This document shows positions 49,527 to 61,100 of a stretch of 64,000 bases of DNA, piece after piece. The position numbers and the translations under genes are program-made. The stretch covers positions 1,240,001-1,304,000 of the forward strand of contig NC_026741.1 of the NCBI RefSeq assembly GCF_000210295.1. The letters run 5' to 3'. Each line of letters starts with the position of its first letter. Position 1 is the stretch's first letter. The notes beneath the pieces were generated by a model, which saw only the letters and a list, made by a program, of their open reading frames with translations, did not search any database and was not told where the DNA came from. The DNA comes from Trypanosoma brucei gambiense DAL972. Lineage: Eukaryota > Euglenozoa > Kinetoplastea > Trypanosomatida > Trypanosomatidae.

Positions 49527-50940
49527 CCATGACACAATAGGAGCCTCCGGTCCGTGAAAACAGTGAAAGTAAAAAAAGGGGGGCATGCAACTATAAACTA
49601 AGTACACTATTGGGCTGGTAGAAGGAAAATCGAATGAATACACCAGTTTCTGGAAAATAAAGGGGGGGGGGATAAATCAATCAGCTAATGAGTGCTGGTA
49701 TAAGCAAACAAGTACATATCCAAGCATGCAACATATACACTATATATACACATATATAAGTCGTACGTTCGCGAGTGGTTGGGGCTGGGGACTCGCAGAA
49801 TAATCCCACTCATGTCTACTGAATAGGTGTTTTCACGTATCTACACCATGTAGTTTAATAATTGCAGGTTCAATTAGCAGTATCTGACTCACCTCCGTGG
49901 CAGGACGGAAGAACTCCTACAATTTACTGCGTGTCGGATCACTTCGACTTCGTACGATGCGTTCTGGTCTGCGGGACATTTCGGGTGAAGGGGGTGTGCA
50001 TGTGTAAAACTGAATAAACTTATTTTGTTTTCAAAGGCTTTATATGTTTTTTTCCCCCTTCGCTGTGGCTGCACGGAACCCGGTCAAGGAGAGGGTGACT
50101 GCCACAGTGAAACGCAACATGTGCGCGCATATATGTGCTCATCGGTATGGAGAAACTTTGGTAGAGGGTGCCGGTCGTCGTTTACTCGGCGGTATCAGCT
50201 TTCCGCTTTCCTTTCCGACTTTCTTGTACTCGGTTATCGTTTTGTTTTTTTGCTTTGGTGTATTATTGCTTCTTTTTTTGCTTTCTATTTGCACAAGAAC
50301 GACGTTTTTTTTTTTTTTTACATTTATCTCATCTTATTCAATATTTCCGTGTGTTATCCTAGTGAAGGCGCGGATCTGTTTTTTTTTCTACCTCCCCGCC
50401 GGCTGCAGCTGAAAATGTCGTTACCGGGTTACAGGGCGTTATGGTGGCACGTTGTTGTACTTGATCCTATTGTTTTTGTACGTGTTTCTGCGAAACGGGA
50501 GAGATGTGGAGAAAAGGTGGTGAAGTAGAGGAAATGGAAGGATTAGAAGCGAAAAAGATGCATGTGCGTATTTTGGGGTGGATCCCATGGTTACTGCGGA
50601 TGTCGCTTACTTTTTCCATTGTTTCTTTTGTGTTCATTTCATATTTCCATTTAAAATTTCGTTCTCTCACTTTGTTGCACCAAACACTGTCCCATATACC
50701 CGCAAATGGCGGACGGCTTTTGTTGTTTAGTTAGGTTCGGCCCGTTCTTTCTTCTTTTTCGTTTTTTATGTTTTTTTTTTGTTGCGTGTGAAGGCTTTTT
50801 CCGCCTCTGTCTGAACCACCCATCATTGACGACGCAACCTCGCGTCAGCACTGACTGAGCGACTGACTGGTTGGTTACTTCGAGGAAAATGTTTGATTTC
50901 TGTCGTTTCCTCGCGTGTTAACTGTTTTCTCTTCTTTCAA
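49527..50940. other. Spacer downstream of the amidase
   Basis: T-rich with a G run at 49663-49671 and T runs at 50306-50318 and 50770-50779. It probably holds the amidase 3' UTR. The hydrophobic 167-codon frame at 50025-50528 begins at a non-ATG codon and tracks the T-rich composition, so I do not call it. Confidence 0.5.
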
Positions 50941-50941
50941 G
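50920..50941 (+). promoter_or_regulatory. Candidate distal spliced-leader acceptor of RPA1
   Basis: ACTGTTTTCTCTTCTTTCAAG is a textbook pyrimidine tract ending in AG at 50940-50941. No ATG follows until the RPA1 start 776 bases later. A second possible site is the AG at 51656-51657 after the T-rich tract 51612-51640, which would leave a 60-nt leader. Confidence 0.45.
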
Positions 50942-51717
50942 TGCTGAAGCAAGCGCAATCGTATATCCGCAAAAGGCAACAGGTGTTGTGAGTTGACGCC
51001 CCCCCCCCCGCCCGTCACGGCAATAATTGAGGCCGCATTTGGTTTAAAGCTGGACTGAGGCAGTAAAAAAAAGATTAGGCGGTGTGCTGACCACTCGGTG
51101 AAAGAATAAGGAAGGGCGGGACGGGGGGGAGACAACGCTGAGCCTGCATAGCTATTTTTGTGTGTTGTAAGAAGAAAGCGGAAGGAAGAAATTGTAACTT
51201 ATCAATAACCTTAACAACAAAGGCAAAAGAAAGAAAAAGGGAGGGTGGGACACACAACGTTGAGTAAGGGACCGGTGAATAACAGAGGAGTGGCGATTAC
51301 GACTTGGGAGTACTTTGAAGCCATAGCGGTGACATTCGTATATATATATATATAAATTTTTTTTTTGAGCTGCTACTGTAGAGGTACCAGAGTAACGATC
51401 CGCTTTATTTATTCATTCTCGTTTGTAGCCGGTGTTTAGGAAGGATTAGAACCTGTTGCAGTCGTTAACTGCGATTAGCGGGTAGGCGAATAGTCCCGAA
51501 AGGCACTGCGTGGTGGAGCCGAGGCTGACGACACCGGGAGGAGGCTGAAGCAGTGGAAATTGACGAAGTGTGCTCCCTGAAGACCGGTTACAGAACTATT
51601 GGCTGTGACTAATTTTTCTTTGGTTTTTTTTTGTTTTGTTCACGACTCCGTCCGTAGCGGCGTATTTCACGTACATATCCTCCTCTACTTAGGAACCCAC
51701 TTTCACGCACAACTCCC
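50942..51717 (+). promoter_or_regulatory. Probable long ATG-free leader of RPA1
   Basis: 776 bases without an ATG in any frame; the last ATG upstream is at 50889. The segment includes a C run (51000-51009), purine-rich stretches at 51170-51250 and a short TA tract at 51340-51353. It may be a regulated leader or contain several alternative splice acceptors. Confidence 0.45.
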
Positions 51718-54700
51718 ATGTCGCTCATTACAGACTTTCCATTCCATGCTTACTTGGGTGACCTGAAGACCCGCCGTGTGATGGGCGCCAAGGACGCCGT
51801 GTCCCTGTCTCTGCTTGCATCTGAGGATATGTCGGGGATCGCTTTCGTGGAGGTTCGCACGCGTGCCGGCCAGGAGGATCGTTCGGCACCTTGGCGTCCA
51901 GTTGTAAGAAATGGTGAGAATCACGCCACATTCTACGACACTCGAATGGGTAACTTCGACGCTAACCCGTTTCCACCACAGACATGTCAAACGTGCGCAG
52001 CGAGCTTGACAGGAAAGTACGGCAATGAACGTTGTCACGGTCACTTTGGATTTGTTGGAATGCCGCGTATCCGCCCAGGCAGTGCGCATTCGGACTCCGA
52101 TCGCCTTGTCGTTTTGAATCCGCACCTCGCGATGGATGCAGATCGTTTGTTCCGAGCGAAATGCTTCTTTTGTCACAAGTTTCGAGCACCAACATTTGAT
52201 GTCGAACGATTCCGCCAGGCACTGGTTCTGGCCGACCATGGTTTACCAGGAGATGCGCTGCATCTTCTCGACACAGTGCCAACAGCGAAGGGTCACGACG
52301 CTATGCTGAACCACAGGCGCATGGCAAATGAGGAAATCGTCAACGATGTATCCATCCTTCAGTCGTATGTTGATCGTATCTTAAGGCAGCGCGCCAGTGG
52401 ATGCAGTGAGGAGGATGCGAAAGCAAGAGTGACTATGGCACAGAAGGGAACTGTGGACGTTCGCAATGACATTTGCAACATGGCGATTAGTCATCTAAGA
52501 TCATTCAGTGGTCCTTGTAGCCACTGCACTGCTATTTCTCCGACCTTCTTGAAGCGCGGCGGTATTATTTTCTTTTTATTCAGGAAATCGAATCTTGTGA
52601 CAAACATTGCCAAAGGATTCCTTACCCAGCAAGAGGTATCTGAGTGGGAGGCTGTCAACCGGCTGCATGGGAGGACTGGAACATATTTTGATGGTCGTCA
52701 AATGCTTTTTCATATGAAAAACCTATTCGCAAAAGAGCAAGCTATCCTTGGTTTGCTGTACCCAAATCTTGGTGAACCGTCGGTTTTCACCAAAACCAAC
52801 AAGGTTGTCCCAGCAAGTGAAAGGTACAAACTGTTCTTTTTGGACCGTGTTCTCGTACCCCCATTACCCCTGAGGCTTTCGTCAGGCGTGAGAGTAAATG
52901 ATAATGGGTTGATAATACCCGACGAGCAAACACGTGCTCTTTCCGATATATTGGGGTTTGTTGAGCAGATTGAGTGCTTCCACACATTGAGTGCTAATTC
53001 TACAAACGGGCGTAGTTTCATCACTGATGCGCAGAGGGCTGTGAATGAGTCGAACCTCCGCAACCTTCAACAAAAAGTGGATGAGTTTTATGCAGAAATC
53101 GTAAATAGCTTTGCGAAGAAGGAGGGTCTCTTCCGCATGAATATGATGGGAAAGCGTGTCAATCAGGCCTGCCGTTCGGTTATTTCGCCTGATCCATTCG
53201 TTGAACCGAACGAAGTGCTTTTACCAAGACCACTAGCCCGTGCTTTGTCGTTTCCTGAGCAAGTTACTTGTTTCGCACCAGCTCGCATGAATCTGTTGAA
53301 ACACTGCGTTGTGAACGGGCCACGTAAATACCCCGGCGCCACACACATTGAGCTTCGTCATGCCAACGGTGAGATCCGTTCTGTTGACCTTAATGTACCC
53401 GAGCAGACGCGGCGGCAGCATGCTGCAAGGTTTTTTGCGATGGCCCAGAGTGGTGTGACGCTAATCGTTTATCGGCACATTCTTAATGGTGATCGCGTTA
53501 TATTTAATCGCCAACCCACACTCCATAAACCGAGTATGATGGGGTATCGCGTGAAGGTACTTTCAGGGTCCAAAACTATTCGCTTTCACTACGTGAATGG
53601 TAACTCCTTTAACGCAGACTTCGATGGTGATGAAATGAACGTTCACGTTCCGCAAAGCATTGAGACGCGGGCCGAGGTTGAAACGCTGATGGACGCAAAC
53701 ATCAACTACCTTGTGCCGACGTCTGGCAGACCGATCCGTGGTCTTATACAGGATCATGTGGCGGCAGGTGTTTTGGTAACGTTGCGCGACAAGTTCTTTG
53801 ATCACTCCACCTTTGTGCAACTGGTGTACAATGGCGTCGGTCCATACATTCAGGAAAACGTTGGCATAACTCTTGCTGAACTTATTCCCATTCCAGCAAT
53901 TCTTATGCCTCGGCCAATGTGGACTGGAAAACAGCTGATATCTGTGATGGTTCGGTTTTCTAGTGGATTGTCTGCCGCAAGCGACTGTGGACGGGAGATA
54001 GAGGGCGGAATCACACTCAAAGGCACTTCACAAATCCAACCCAGCGCATTTGACAGAATACCGGCGGGTAGCTGCGACGCAGTGCGTGCGAAATCCGGGG
54101 CAGTGGTTGATTCTACTGTCATGTTTGCGAACAGTGAGCTAATTACCGGATTCATGTGTAAGAAGCAGCTTGGAGCCTCTAATATGTCTGCTCCCCACCA
54201 TGTCTATGAGCTTTACGGACCACATAGGACGGGACAGTTGTTCGCTGCTTTTGGCCGTGTTCTTCTGCTGGCTCTACGAAAGGAGGGTCTTTCCCTTGCG
54301 ATGGACGATATGTTCCTCGTTGATGAAGAGCGCCGATGCGACTTGCTTAGGAAGCTTGATGATATAGCGTTGGATGTTCCAGATGAAGAGGCCACTGCTG
54401 CACCGATGATTGCAGATTATGCAACAAAGATTCAGCAGGAGTTTGTTCCGCACCGCATGCTGGTGCCCTTCCCAAAGAATCATCTTCTTCTGATGACTAT
54501 TTCAGGTGCGAAAGGAAGCAACCTGAACGCCACACAAATGTCACTGCAGTTGGGCCAGCAGCTGTTCGATGGACTGCGCGTGAAGCGTATGAACTCTTCC
54601 AAGACGCTTCCGTCCTTCTTCACTAATGAAAAGCGTGCCCGGTCCTTTGGGTTTGCTATGGGTTCCTTCGCCTCAGGGATCAGACCAGCCGAGTATACCA

Positions 54701-57063
54701 TTCATGCAATGGCTGGTCGCGACGGCCTTATTGATACCGCTGTGAAAACCTCCCGTTCTGGTCACTTGCAACGCTGCCTCATCAAAGGTCTCGAAAGCCT
54801 TGTGGTCCATTGGGACCGTACGGTGCGTGACTCCAACGGCAGCGTTATCCAATTTATGTATGGGGGTGACGGACTTGACCCGTGCAAGGCTTCTACGCTT
54901 ACGGCGTGGGAGATGATGAAGGATAACGTAGTTGATGTTTCCAAGCGATTCGGAGGAGATGCCTCAGAAAGTGTTGCCGGTGCCGAGGATGGCGCGGCGG
55001 CAGGGTTGAAGGGGATGCGAAACGAAGATGGAAAGCCCACGACTGAGGCCGTGCAAAATGCGCATATGGAGCAGCAACTATCCACGTATCCTCTTCCGGC
55101 CTCACTCGACAAGAGTTTGTCTGAGTATCTGTGCAAAAAAGCGGATTTCCCGCTCTTCCGCAAGGTGTCGACGCTAGCCCGTTGGGATGCGAAACAGCAG
55201 CTAAAAGAGAGGTTACAGCGAAGGCGCCAGAAGTGGGTTGGTGCCTTCGAAAAAACGCTTGCAGACATTACTGCCCGCAGGCGTCTGTGGGCATTGTGCG
55301 AACCCGGTGAGCCCGTTGGCCTCCTTGCAGCGCAAGCAGCTGGTGAGCCGTCAACACAGATGACCCTCAACACATTCCACACTGCTGGTTCAACTGTGTC
55401 CCACGTGACGGAGGGTATTCCTCGACTCCGCGAGTTACTGATCTACGCCTCCGTTAATAAGGCGGCTGTTGTTGTACCCGTTACTAATGCTACAGAGGAA
55501 GACGAGAAAGTAATCGCCAAAATGCTTCGTGCAGGTGTCGCCGCAAAACTGACCGACTGTCTCGCGAAGGTCACAGATGGCGCTGGTGGCCAAAGCGCTT
55601 CCAGCTCGATGCAGCGGAACTTAAACACTGGCTTTGGTAAGGGCTACCACTATCACGTTGCGCGAGGCCGCACTGGTATGGTGATTACGGTGTCTTTCCT
55701 GTTTTCGCGCTCGTGTTTGGAGGAGTTGCGTAAGCGCATGTGTATGTCACCATCTGAACATCGACAATCTTTTACTGAAGCACTAAAGAATGTTGTGCGG
55801 CTCATCATGAGGTCACTGAGCGCCGTTCCACGCGAGAAGGAAAGCGGTGACGGTTCAGGGAACACTGGAGGGATGAAAGGGGGAAGTGGGCGCGCCGACA
55901 GGAAGAGAAAGCGATCAGGCCCGGACGATGGCGGTGGTCCTCTTGGGGGTACTTTCGGAGACGAAATTATGCGCATTGAAGAGGGAACCGATTCTGATGA
56001 TGGCATGAGCGAGAGGAGCAGTATAGGTGGGGGTCGGGCTGGCTCGGAGATCTCATCTCTACACTCGGATGGAACCGATACCAGGGGCATAGCAGGAAGC
56101 GATACGGGCGGGCCGCAGCGACGGAGGGGCTCTGTTGAAAGTGGCCGCGGTGACGATGCTTCTGACAGTGAGGCAGCTGACCCCGACTTATATGCCAGAC
56201 GGAGTGGCTCTCCGGCGAGGGATGCGGAGGATGGAGATGAGATGCAGGATCGGGACGGCACGGATTGGGGAGGAACGTCGATGCAAGGTGTGGTGGGATA
56301 TGACAACTTCCCAGAGATTCACATGAGTTTCACCAAGTCAAATTTCGGTGCTGTTATTGCTCCCCTTAGTACTGCTGCAGCGGCCCGAGATGGGGTTGTG
56401 CAACTACACGAAGACTTTTTCATAGTTAATGCTGTGCTGCGCACGCCCTCGGACGTCATTGCCGTCATTCCGGACGTTGTGGATAATGCTTTGGAGGCGC
56501 AGAGAATGCCCTCGTGGTTACCTCAATTCGGGTCCCTCACTTTCACTCGACTGAAAGATAAAGGATCTGGCCAGCTTGTTTTCCAAGGACCTGGCTCGAC
56601 AATGCGGAATGTGATGTCTTTCCTTTCCCTTTTCACCGTTGGCATAAAATCGATAAAACTTCACCAAGCTTGCTCCACTGATATTCGGGATATGGGAACA
56701 TACTTCGGCATTGAGTCTGGATACGCTGCGCTTTACGATGAGCTCAATAAACTATTCAACCGCTACAATGTCGACCCGCGGCACTTGTCGCTCATCGCCG
56801 ATACGTCTACCCACCGAGGGCGATGGGAGAACTTCAATTTCACTGGTGTCATATCAACGAGCGCGAGCCCACTGTTTCAGATGACATTTGCCTCGTCGAA
56901 GCGCTGGTTGCACAGAGCGGTGAGTCGGGGAATGAGTGACGACCTCGAGTCCTTTAGTTCTGCCATCATGGTGGGGGAACGCCCTCGTGTGGGAACGGCG
57001 TCCGTGCGGCTCTCGACTGATACGGCGATTTTGCGGGATGTGCTCGAGAGGAACTTTGCATAA
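51718..57063 (+). CDS. RPA1: RNA polymerase I largest subunit RPA1
   Basis: 1781 residues. Conserved elements in order are the N-terminal zinc sites (Cys90, Cys93, Cys106, His109; Cys149, Cys152), RMNMMGKRVNQACRSVISPDP (lid/rudder), the catalytic Mg site NADFDGDEM (Asp634, Asp636, Asp638), HAMAGRDGLIDTAVKTSRSG (funnel to bridge helix), and GEPVGLLAAQAAGEPSTQMT with LNTFHTAG (trigger loop). The C-terminal ISTSASPLFQMTFASSKRWL with VGERPRVGT is the Pol I form. There is no heptad C-terminal domain. Residues about 1370-1521 are a Gly/Ser/Asp-rich low-complexity insert in the jaw region (KRKRSGPDDGGG), a place where Pol I jaws are variable. In T. brucei Pol I makes rRNA and, unusually, surface-coat mRNAs (VSG, procyclin). 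The start is the first ATG. Confidence 0.95.
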   Translation: MSLITDFPFHAYLGDLKTRRVMGAKDAVSLSLLASEDMSGIAFVEVRTRAGQEDRSAPWRPVVRNGENHATFYDTRMGNFDANPFPPQTCQTCAASLTGKYGNERCHGHFGFVGMPRIRPGSAHSDSDRLVVLNPHLAMDADRLFRAKCFFCHKFRAPTFDVERFRQALVLADHGLPGDALHLLDTVPTAKGHDAMLNHRRMANEEIVNDVSILQSYVDRILRQRASGCSEEDAKARVTMAQKGTVDVRNDICNMAISHLRSFSGPCSHCTAISPTFLKRGGIIFFLFRKSNLVTNIAKGFLTQQEVSEWEAVNRLHGRTGTYFDGRQMLFHMKNLFAKEQAILGLLYPNLGEPSVFTKTNKVVPASERYKLFFLDRVLVPPLPLRLSSGVRVNDNGLIIPDEQTRALSDILGFVEQIECFHTLSANSTNGRSFITDAQRAVNESNLRNLQQKVDEFYAEIVNSFAKKEGLFRMNMMGKRVNQACRSVISPDPFVEPNEVLLPRPLARALSFPEQVTCFAPARMNLLKHCVVNGPRKYPGATHIELRHANGEIRSVDLNVPEQTRRQHAARFFAMAQSGVTLIVYRHILNGDRVIFNRQPTLHKPSMMGYRVKVLSGSKTIRFHYVNGNSFNADFDGDEMNVHVPQSIETRAEVETLMDANINYLVPTSGRPIRGLIQDHVAAGVLVTLRDKFFDHSTFVQLVYNGVGPYIQENVGITLAELIPIPAILMPRPMWTGKQLISVMVRFSSGLSAASDCGREIEGGITLKGTSQIQPSAFDRIPAGSCDAVRAKSGAVVDSTVMFANSELITGFMCKKQLGASNMSAPHHVYELYGPHRTGQLFAAFGRVLLLALRKEGLSLAMDDMFLVDEERRCDLLRKLDDIALDVPDEEATAAPMIADYATKIQQEFVPHRMLVPFPKNHLLLMTISGAKGSNLNATQMSLQLGQQLFDGLRVKRMNSSKTLPSFFTNEKRARSFGFAMGSFASGIRPAEYTIHAMAGRDGLIDTAVKTSRSGHLQRCLIKGLESLVVHWDRTVRDSNGSVIQFMYGGDGLDPCKASTLTAWEMMKDNVVDVSKRFGGDASESVAGAEDGAAAGLKGMRNEDGKPTTEAVQNAHMEQQLSTYPLPASLDKSLSEYLCKKADFPLFRKVSTLARWDAKQQLKERLQRRRQKWVGAFEKTLADITARRRLWALCEPGEPVGLLAAQAAGEPSTQMTLNTFHTAGSTVSHVTEGIPRLRELLIYASVNKAAVVVPVTNATEEDEKVIAKMLRAGVAAKLTDCLAKVTDGAGGQSASSSMQRNLNTGFGKGYHYHVARGRTGMVITVSFLFSRSCLEELRKRMCMSPSEHRQSFTEALKNVVRLIMRSLSAVPREKESGDGSGNTGGMKGGSGRADRKRKRSGPDDGGGPLGGTFGDEIMRIEEGTDSDDGMSERSSIGGGRAGSEISSLHSDGTDTRGIAGSDTGGPQRRRGSVESGRGDDASDSEAADPDLYARRSGSPARDAEDGDEMQDRDGTDWGGTSMQGVVGYDNFPEIHMSFTKSNFGAVIAPLSTAAAARDGVVQLHEDFFIVNAVLRTPSDVIAVIPDVVDNALEAQRMPSWLPQFGSLTFTRLKDKGSGQLVFQGPGSTMRNVMSFLSLFTVGIKSIKLHQACSTDIRDMGTYFGIESGYAALYDELNKLFNRYNVDPRHLSLIADTSTHRGRWENFNFTGVISTSASPLFQMTFASSKRWLHRAVSRGMSDDLESFSSAIMVGERPRVGTASVRLSTDTAILRDVLERNFA

Positions 57064-58125
57064 TCGCCTGAACCGCTATTTTAAGTATATATATATGTAT
57101 ATTACCTTTTTTTGTTTTTTCTTTGCGCTTTTACCTCCTCTTTTGTCTCAACTTTTTTAAATTTTATGAGAGGCACTTGTGTGAAATTGGACACCATAAA
57201 GGGCTGAGGAGGGAAGCAGAGAGCAAATGAAAATATGGGAGGGTGAAAAATACATACATATATATTTGTGTTTGTTCGTATTTGGAGGGATACAAATACG
57301 ATATATGAAGATATCAACAGTTTTTCACCTGTGGGGGAAGCGTGATTATTATCAGTGAGTGGATGGACTGAAGAACGAATAAATGTGTAACAATTTCGTC
57401 CTTCATTTTTTCTTCGGTGGCAGACGGGTTTAAATCTAATCGGATAAATAGCACTAAAGTAACGAATGTTAAAATAACCACCGCAAAGGCATACCTTTTC
57501 CTTTTTTGCCCATTGTGGTGGGAAGTCAGTGGCAAAAAGAAGCGAGAGTAGCGACAGGGAAAGTCTCAGTGCCATGTGACCGTTTCAGAAAAGAAAATGA
57601 AAAAAAGAAGGAAGGGGGGGGGCTGAATGAAGAGAGGATATACGGGTAAAGGAGGTGCATAACACGAGTGTCAATGCATCGTTTCAGTGGGTGGTGCACG
57701 TGCGCATGTGTTTGTGAGGGTGCGAATCTTTGCCACGTGCTACTTAATTAATGGTAATGGTGCGTGTAGGGGTCCATATACCTTCTCGTACACGCGGAAC
57801 CCTCATTTCGGTGGGTGCGTTTGGCAGCGTAACTTTTGTAAACGCCCATCTCCGATGACATGTCTTTCCCCCTCTGAATTGTCCTTTTTTCCTCAGTTTT
57901 CTTATGCTCGTTTCCTCTTTGTTTTTTTTCTTTTATGTATTTTCTTACCTATTCTTATCACAACTTTGCTGAGACGCGCGCCGCCTCTTTTTCTCTAGAG
58001 TGACAGCCCAGGTTTGTGCGCTCAATTAACTTCGTTGATTGTGGCGCTAGCTGACAACAGCGTGCGGTGGTGGTGGGGAAAGGGGTAAGGGAGGCACCGA
58101 AGCAAAGGTGTTTGTTTTGTTTATT
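57064..58125. other. Spacer between RPA1 and the right-edge gene
   Basis: About 1 kb. A purine-rich stretch lies at 57545-57625. A pyrimidine tract ends in AG at 57997-57998 (TTTTTCTCTAG), leaving a 128-nt ATG-free leader for the gene at 58126. No other gene seen. Confidence 0.5.
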
Positions 58126-61100
58126 ATGTTGGTAACACCAATCCTGCGACTTCCCACTAGGCGCAGCGTTGCCATTACCCACGGAATAGGCAACTCTTTA
58201 GCCGCAATTGGGCTTAGGAAACTCAGCTCGGCTGCCAGTAACCGGAAGAGGGGTTCTAACAGCGATAGTGACGGCGCCACTGCGCGGCGGGACGGCGGTC
58301 TCTTGCTTCTCCAGCTGAAGTGGCGGGCTAAGGAGTTGCTACTCGCTGAGTATGATAAAAAGGAAAGTCAGAGGAAGCCTCAGATTCTTCAGGTGCATGC
58401 AGATGGTACTTTTGATGTCGAATGGCGCAACCAACTTCCGCACAAGGCGTCATCTGCAGCCCGCCCAACGGAAGAGGAGAGAGTGACACTTCTGTGTCAA
58501 CTGCTTGCTGTTACGGTAAAGGAGCGCTGTGGTCGGGGTGCACAAGACTGCTTCTTCGCCTCATTCCCCACGGATGCCTCTGTCTTGTTACCAGCGAGGG
58601 CTGCAGAGGCGGTGGTAGCTCCTTTTGGTCGGCAAGCTAGGTTATGGGATGAGCAGCATGAGTGGCAAGCCATTGTTTCATGTGCCGCAAAGGTGTTTGG
58701 ATCATGGGGCATCAAACACACCAAGGATAGTAGAGATGCCCGCAGGAGGGGTAGTGAGTCTAATCTCCAACTCCGTACTGTGGTACGCAACTTTGTGGAC
58801 AAGGTTGAGTCGCTCTGTTCGCTGAGGTTGGGTGCATTGAGGGAAATGGCGGCGAAAGGGCGTCAGAAACGAACGAAGCGTCCAAAGATGTCGGAGGGTG
58901 GCGATGTAGCAGAAGATGGATTAACTCCTGACACGATGCTGAACACGTTATATCGACTAGCAGTGCTATTGCGTTTGCTAAGCTGCCTTTTTGAGAGATG
59001 TGAGGGTCAGGTGGGGTCGGTAGCGGACTGCGAGCACTTAAAGGAGGTTGTACACTGTATTTTAAGTGAAATAGAGAGCCGTCGTTTTATCGTAGTGGGT
59101 TTGGACGGCTCCTCGGAAGCGATGGAAGGATTGGCCGCCCTTGTCCTCGCAGCATTCGGCCGTAACTGTGGTGGTATTCGTGCTGGAGGTAGTCGTGTTG
59201 GTAATGAAGTACACTGGCGCGCATATAAGGGTGAGTTCTCAGAAGCCCTGCTGTTACTCTGCTCAGCATATCTGAGGATTGTTCCCGCCCGTGCTGTAGG
59301 ATTTGAACTGGAGTCTTCAGGAACGGGGAGTGAACCAACCAGTATTTCAAACTCTGAGACCATTTCTGTTGTTCGGGCGCTCCACCAATGTTGGGATCGC
59401 TGGAAGGCTACAATCCACGTGCACGGTTCAGCTGCCGCGTTCTGGTGGTTGAGACTGGTTCCGCTCATCCTCGAGGCGCTGTTAGACGCAACTGAAAAGA
59501 TGAGTAACAGTAGAGGCCACAAAGGTGACGCTGACAGTAGAGAATCCCAGGTTAAGTTGTTGCAGTCGGAGTTGTTGGCGACGTTGTGTGGGATGCTTTA
59601 CTTTGATGAAGAAAGATACAATGAGCGGATGACAATACTCTCAGCACGGCAGGCAGCAGAAGAAGCTAAGGTAGGACAAGTTGGTAACGGCGGCGACGGA
59701 GACAACCCCACCAACGCCACTCCCTCGGAGACCGAAGCTGACGATGCCCACGGCCTCACGCGGCCGCGTGCTGGCCGCTCTATGCTGAGGAAGGGCCAGG
59801 AGGGGGGTGTTTTGCTTCCAAGCTCTAGTGAGGCACTGCGGAAGTCGTCGCGATTTTTGTCTAGAAGGACCGTAGGCGACAGTGGCGGTGGTGTTGGCGC
59901 TAATACAAATGCCGGCACCGCGTTGATGGATGTGGGGGTCAACAGTCCTTTGTTTGACCTGCTAGCCACATCAGACGACGCTGTTTCAGAGCTGTCTTCT
60001 TTGTTCGCTATCGAAAAAATGGGCCGCAGTTGTACACTGGAGAATCTGTGGTTGATTTTATTGGCTGCGCATCGTCACTTGCGACCTTACAGAACTTCCT
60101 CAGCAGTGTGTACCCACGAGGGTGATGGTGAACTTGGGAAGGAGGCAAATAATTTCTTTTCTGGTGACGAAGTTGTTGTGGAAGCGAATGCGTCCAATGG
60201 GAAATCCCCCATGACTCTTGCTGTCCCAGCCTTTGTGTTGGCTAGTATACAGCATCTTGCAACCACCCTCGCATGTGCTGTCGTGAATTTATACGATTTA
60301 TCCGACCCCTCGTTCCTTCGAGATGATAATATTCGACGCGCAGTTAGCATCGCTATCGTAGCCGGGACACAAGAAGTACTTTTAAGGAGCCGTTTTTATT
60401 CCGATGCGCTCCTAAGTAATTGGTGGCTTCGAAGTGGGGTGTCATCTGCGTTTGGGGAAGGACAAAAATCATTTGCTTCACTGGAAAACCATATGATGGC
60501 TCTAGTTGCACAGCGCACTCGTTACCGTGGACGGCTGGGGTGGGTAAAAGAGTCCACTAGGGTTGCGCTGCATTGTCTCTCTTCCATGCCACTCTCTCCG
60601 CTGGCGAAGCAGTGGGCCGCTTCTCTCGTTGTGTGCAACTTGCGTGATGTCACCTTTTTATTACGCAACCAACGCGTTGGCATCTCATCATCCACCGCAT
60701 TTGCTCCTGCCAAGGGCACGCTGACTGACAGTGCCGCTGCCGCGGACGTTGATGGCTCGGAGCGCCTCTCGTTGGATGGATGGGCACGCGAAACATTCAC
60801 TACTCTTCTTGCCACACTGACAGCTGATGTGGAGCTGGTGCTGTTGTGCGGGTATGCGGGCTTTATAGACACGTTGTTCGAGATGCATATGCGAATTGGC
60901 ACAAATCAGGAGGAGATGATGCGTTTTGGAGATGATGTGCTTCTGAACGTGAATCTTGCGGCTGTCCTCGCGAGCCTGTCGAAGAGTGCCACCGATTCTG
61001 ATGCCGAAACGCACGCAGCCACCTGTGAATCTGCGCTTTTTGTACTTGCTGAGTTTTCGCGTTTTGCTTCATGGCCCAACTTAGATAATTCATCGGTGCT

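Noticed and set aside
50025..50528. 167-codon frame before RPA1
   Set aside because: TTG start and Phe-rich sequence from T runs; no motif.
55653..56306. Minus-strand 217-codon frame in RPA1
   Set aside because: Lies opposite the low-complexity jaw insert and has Pro/Ser-rich shadow composition.
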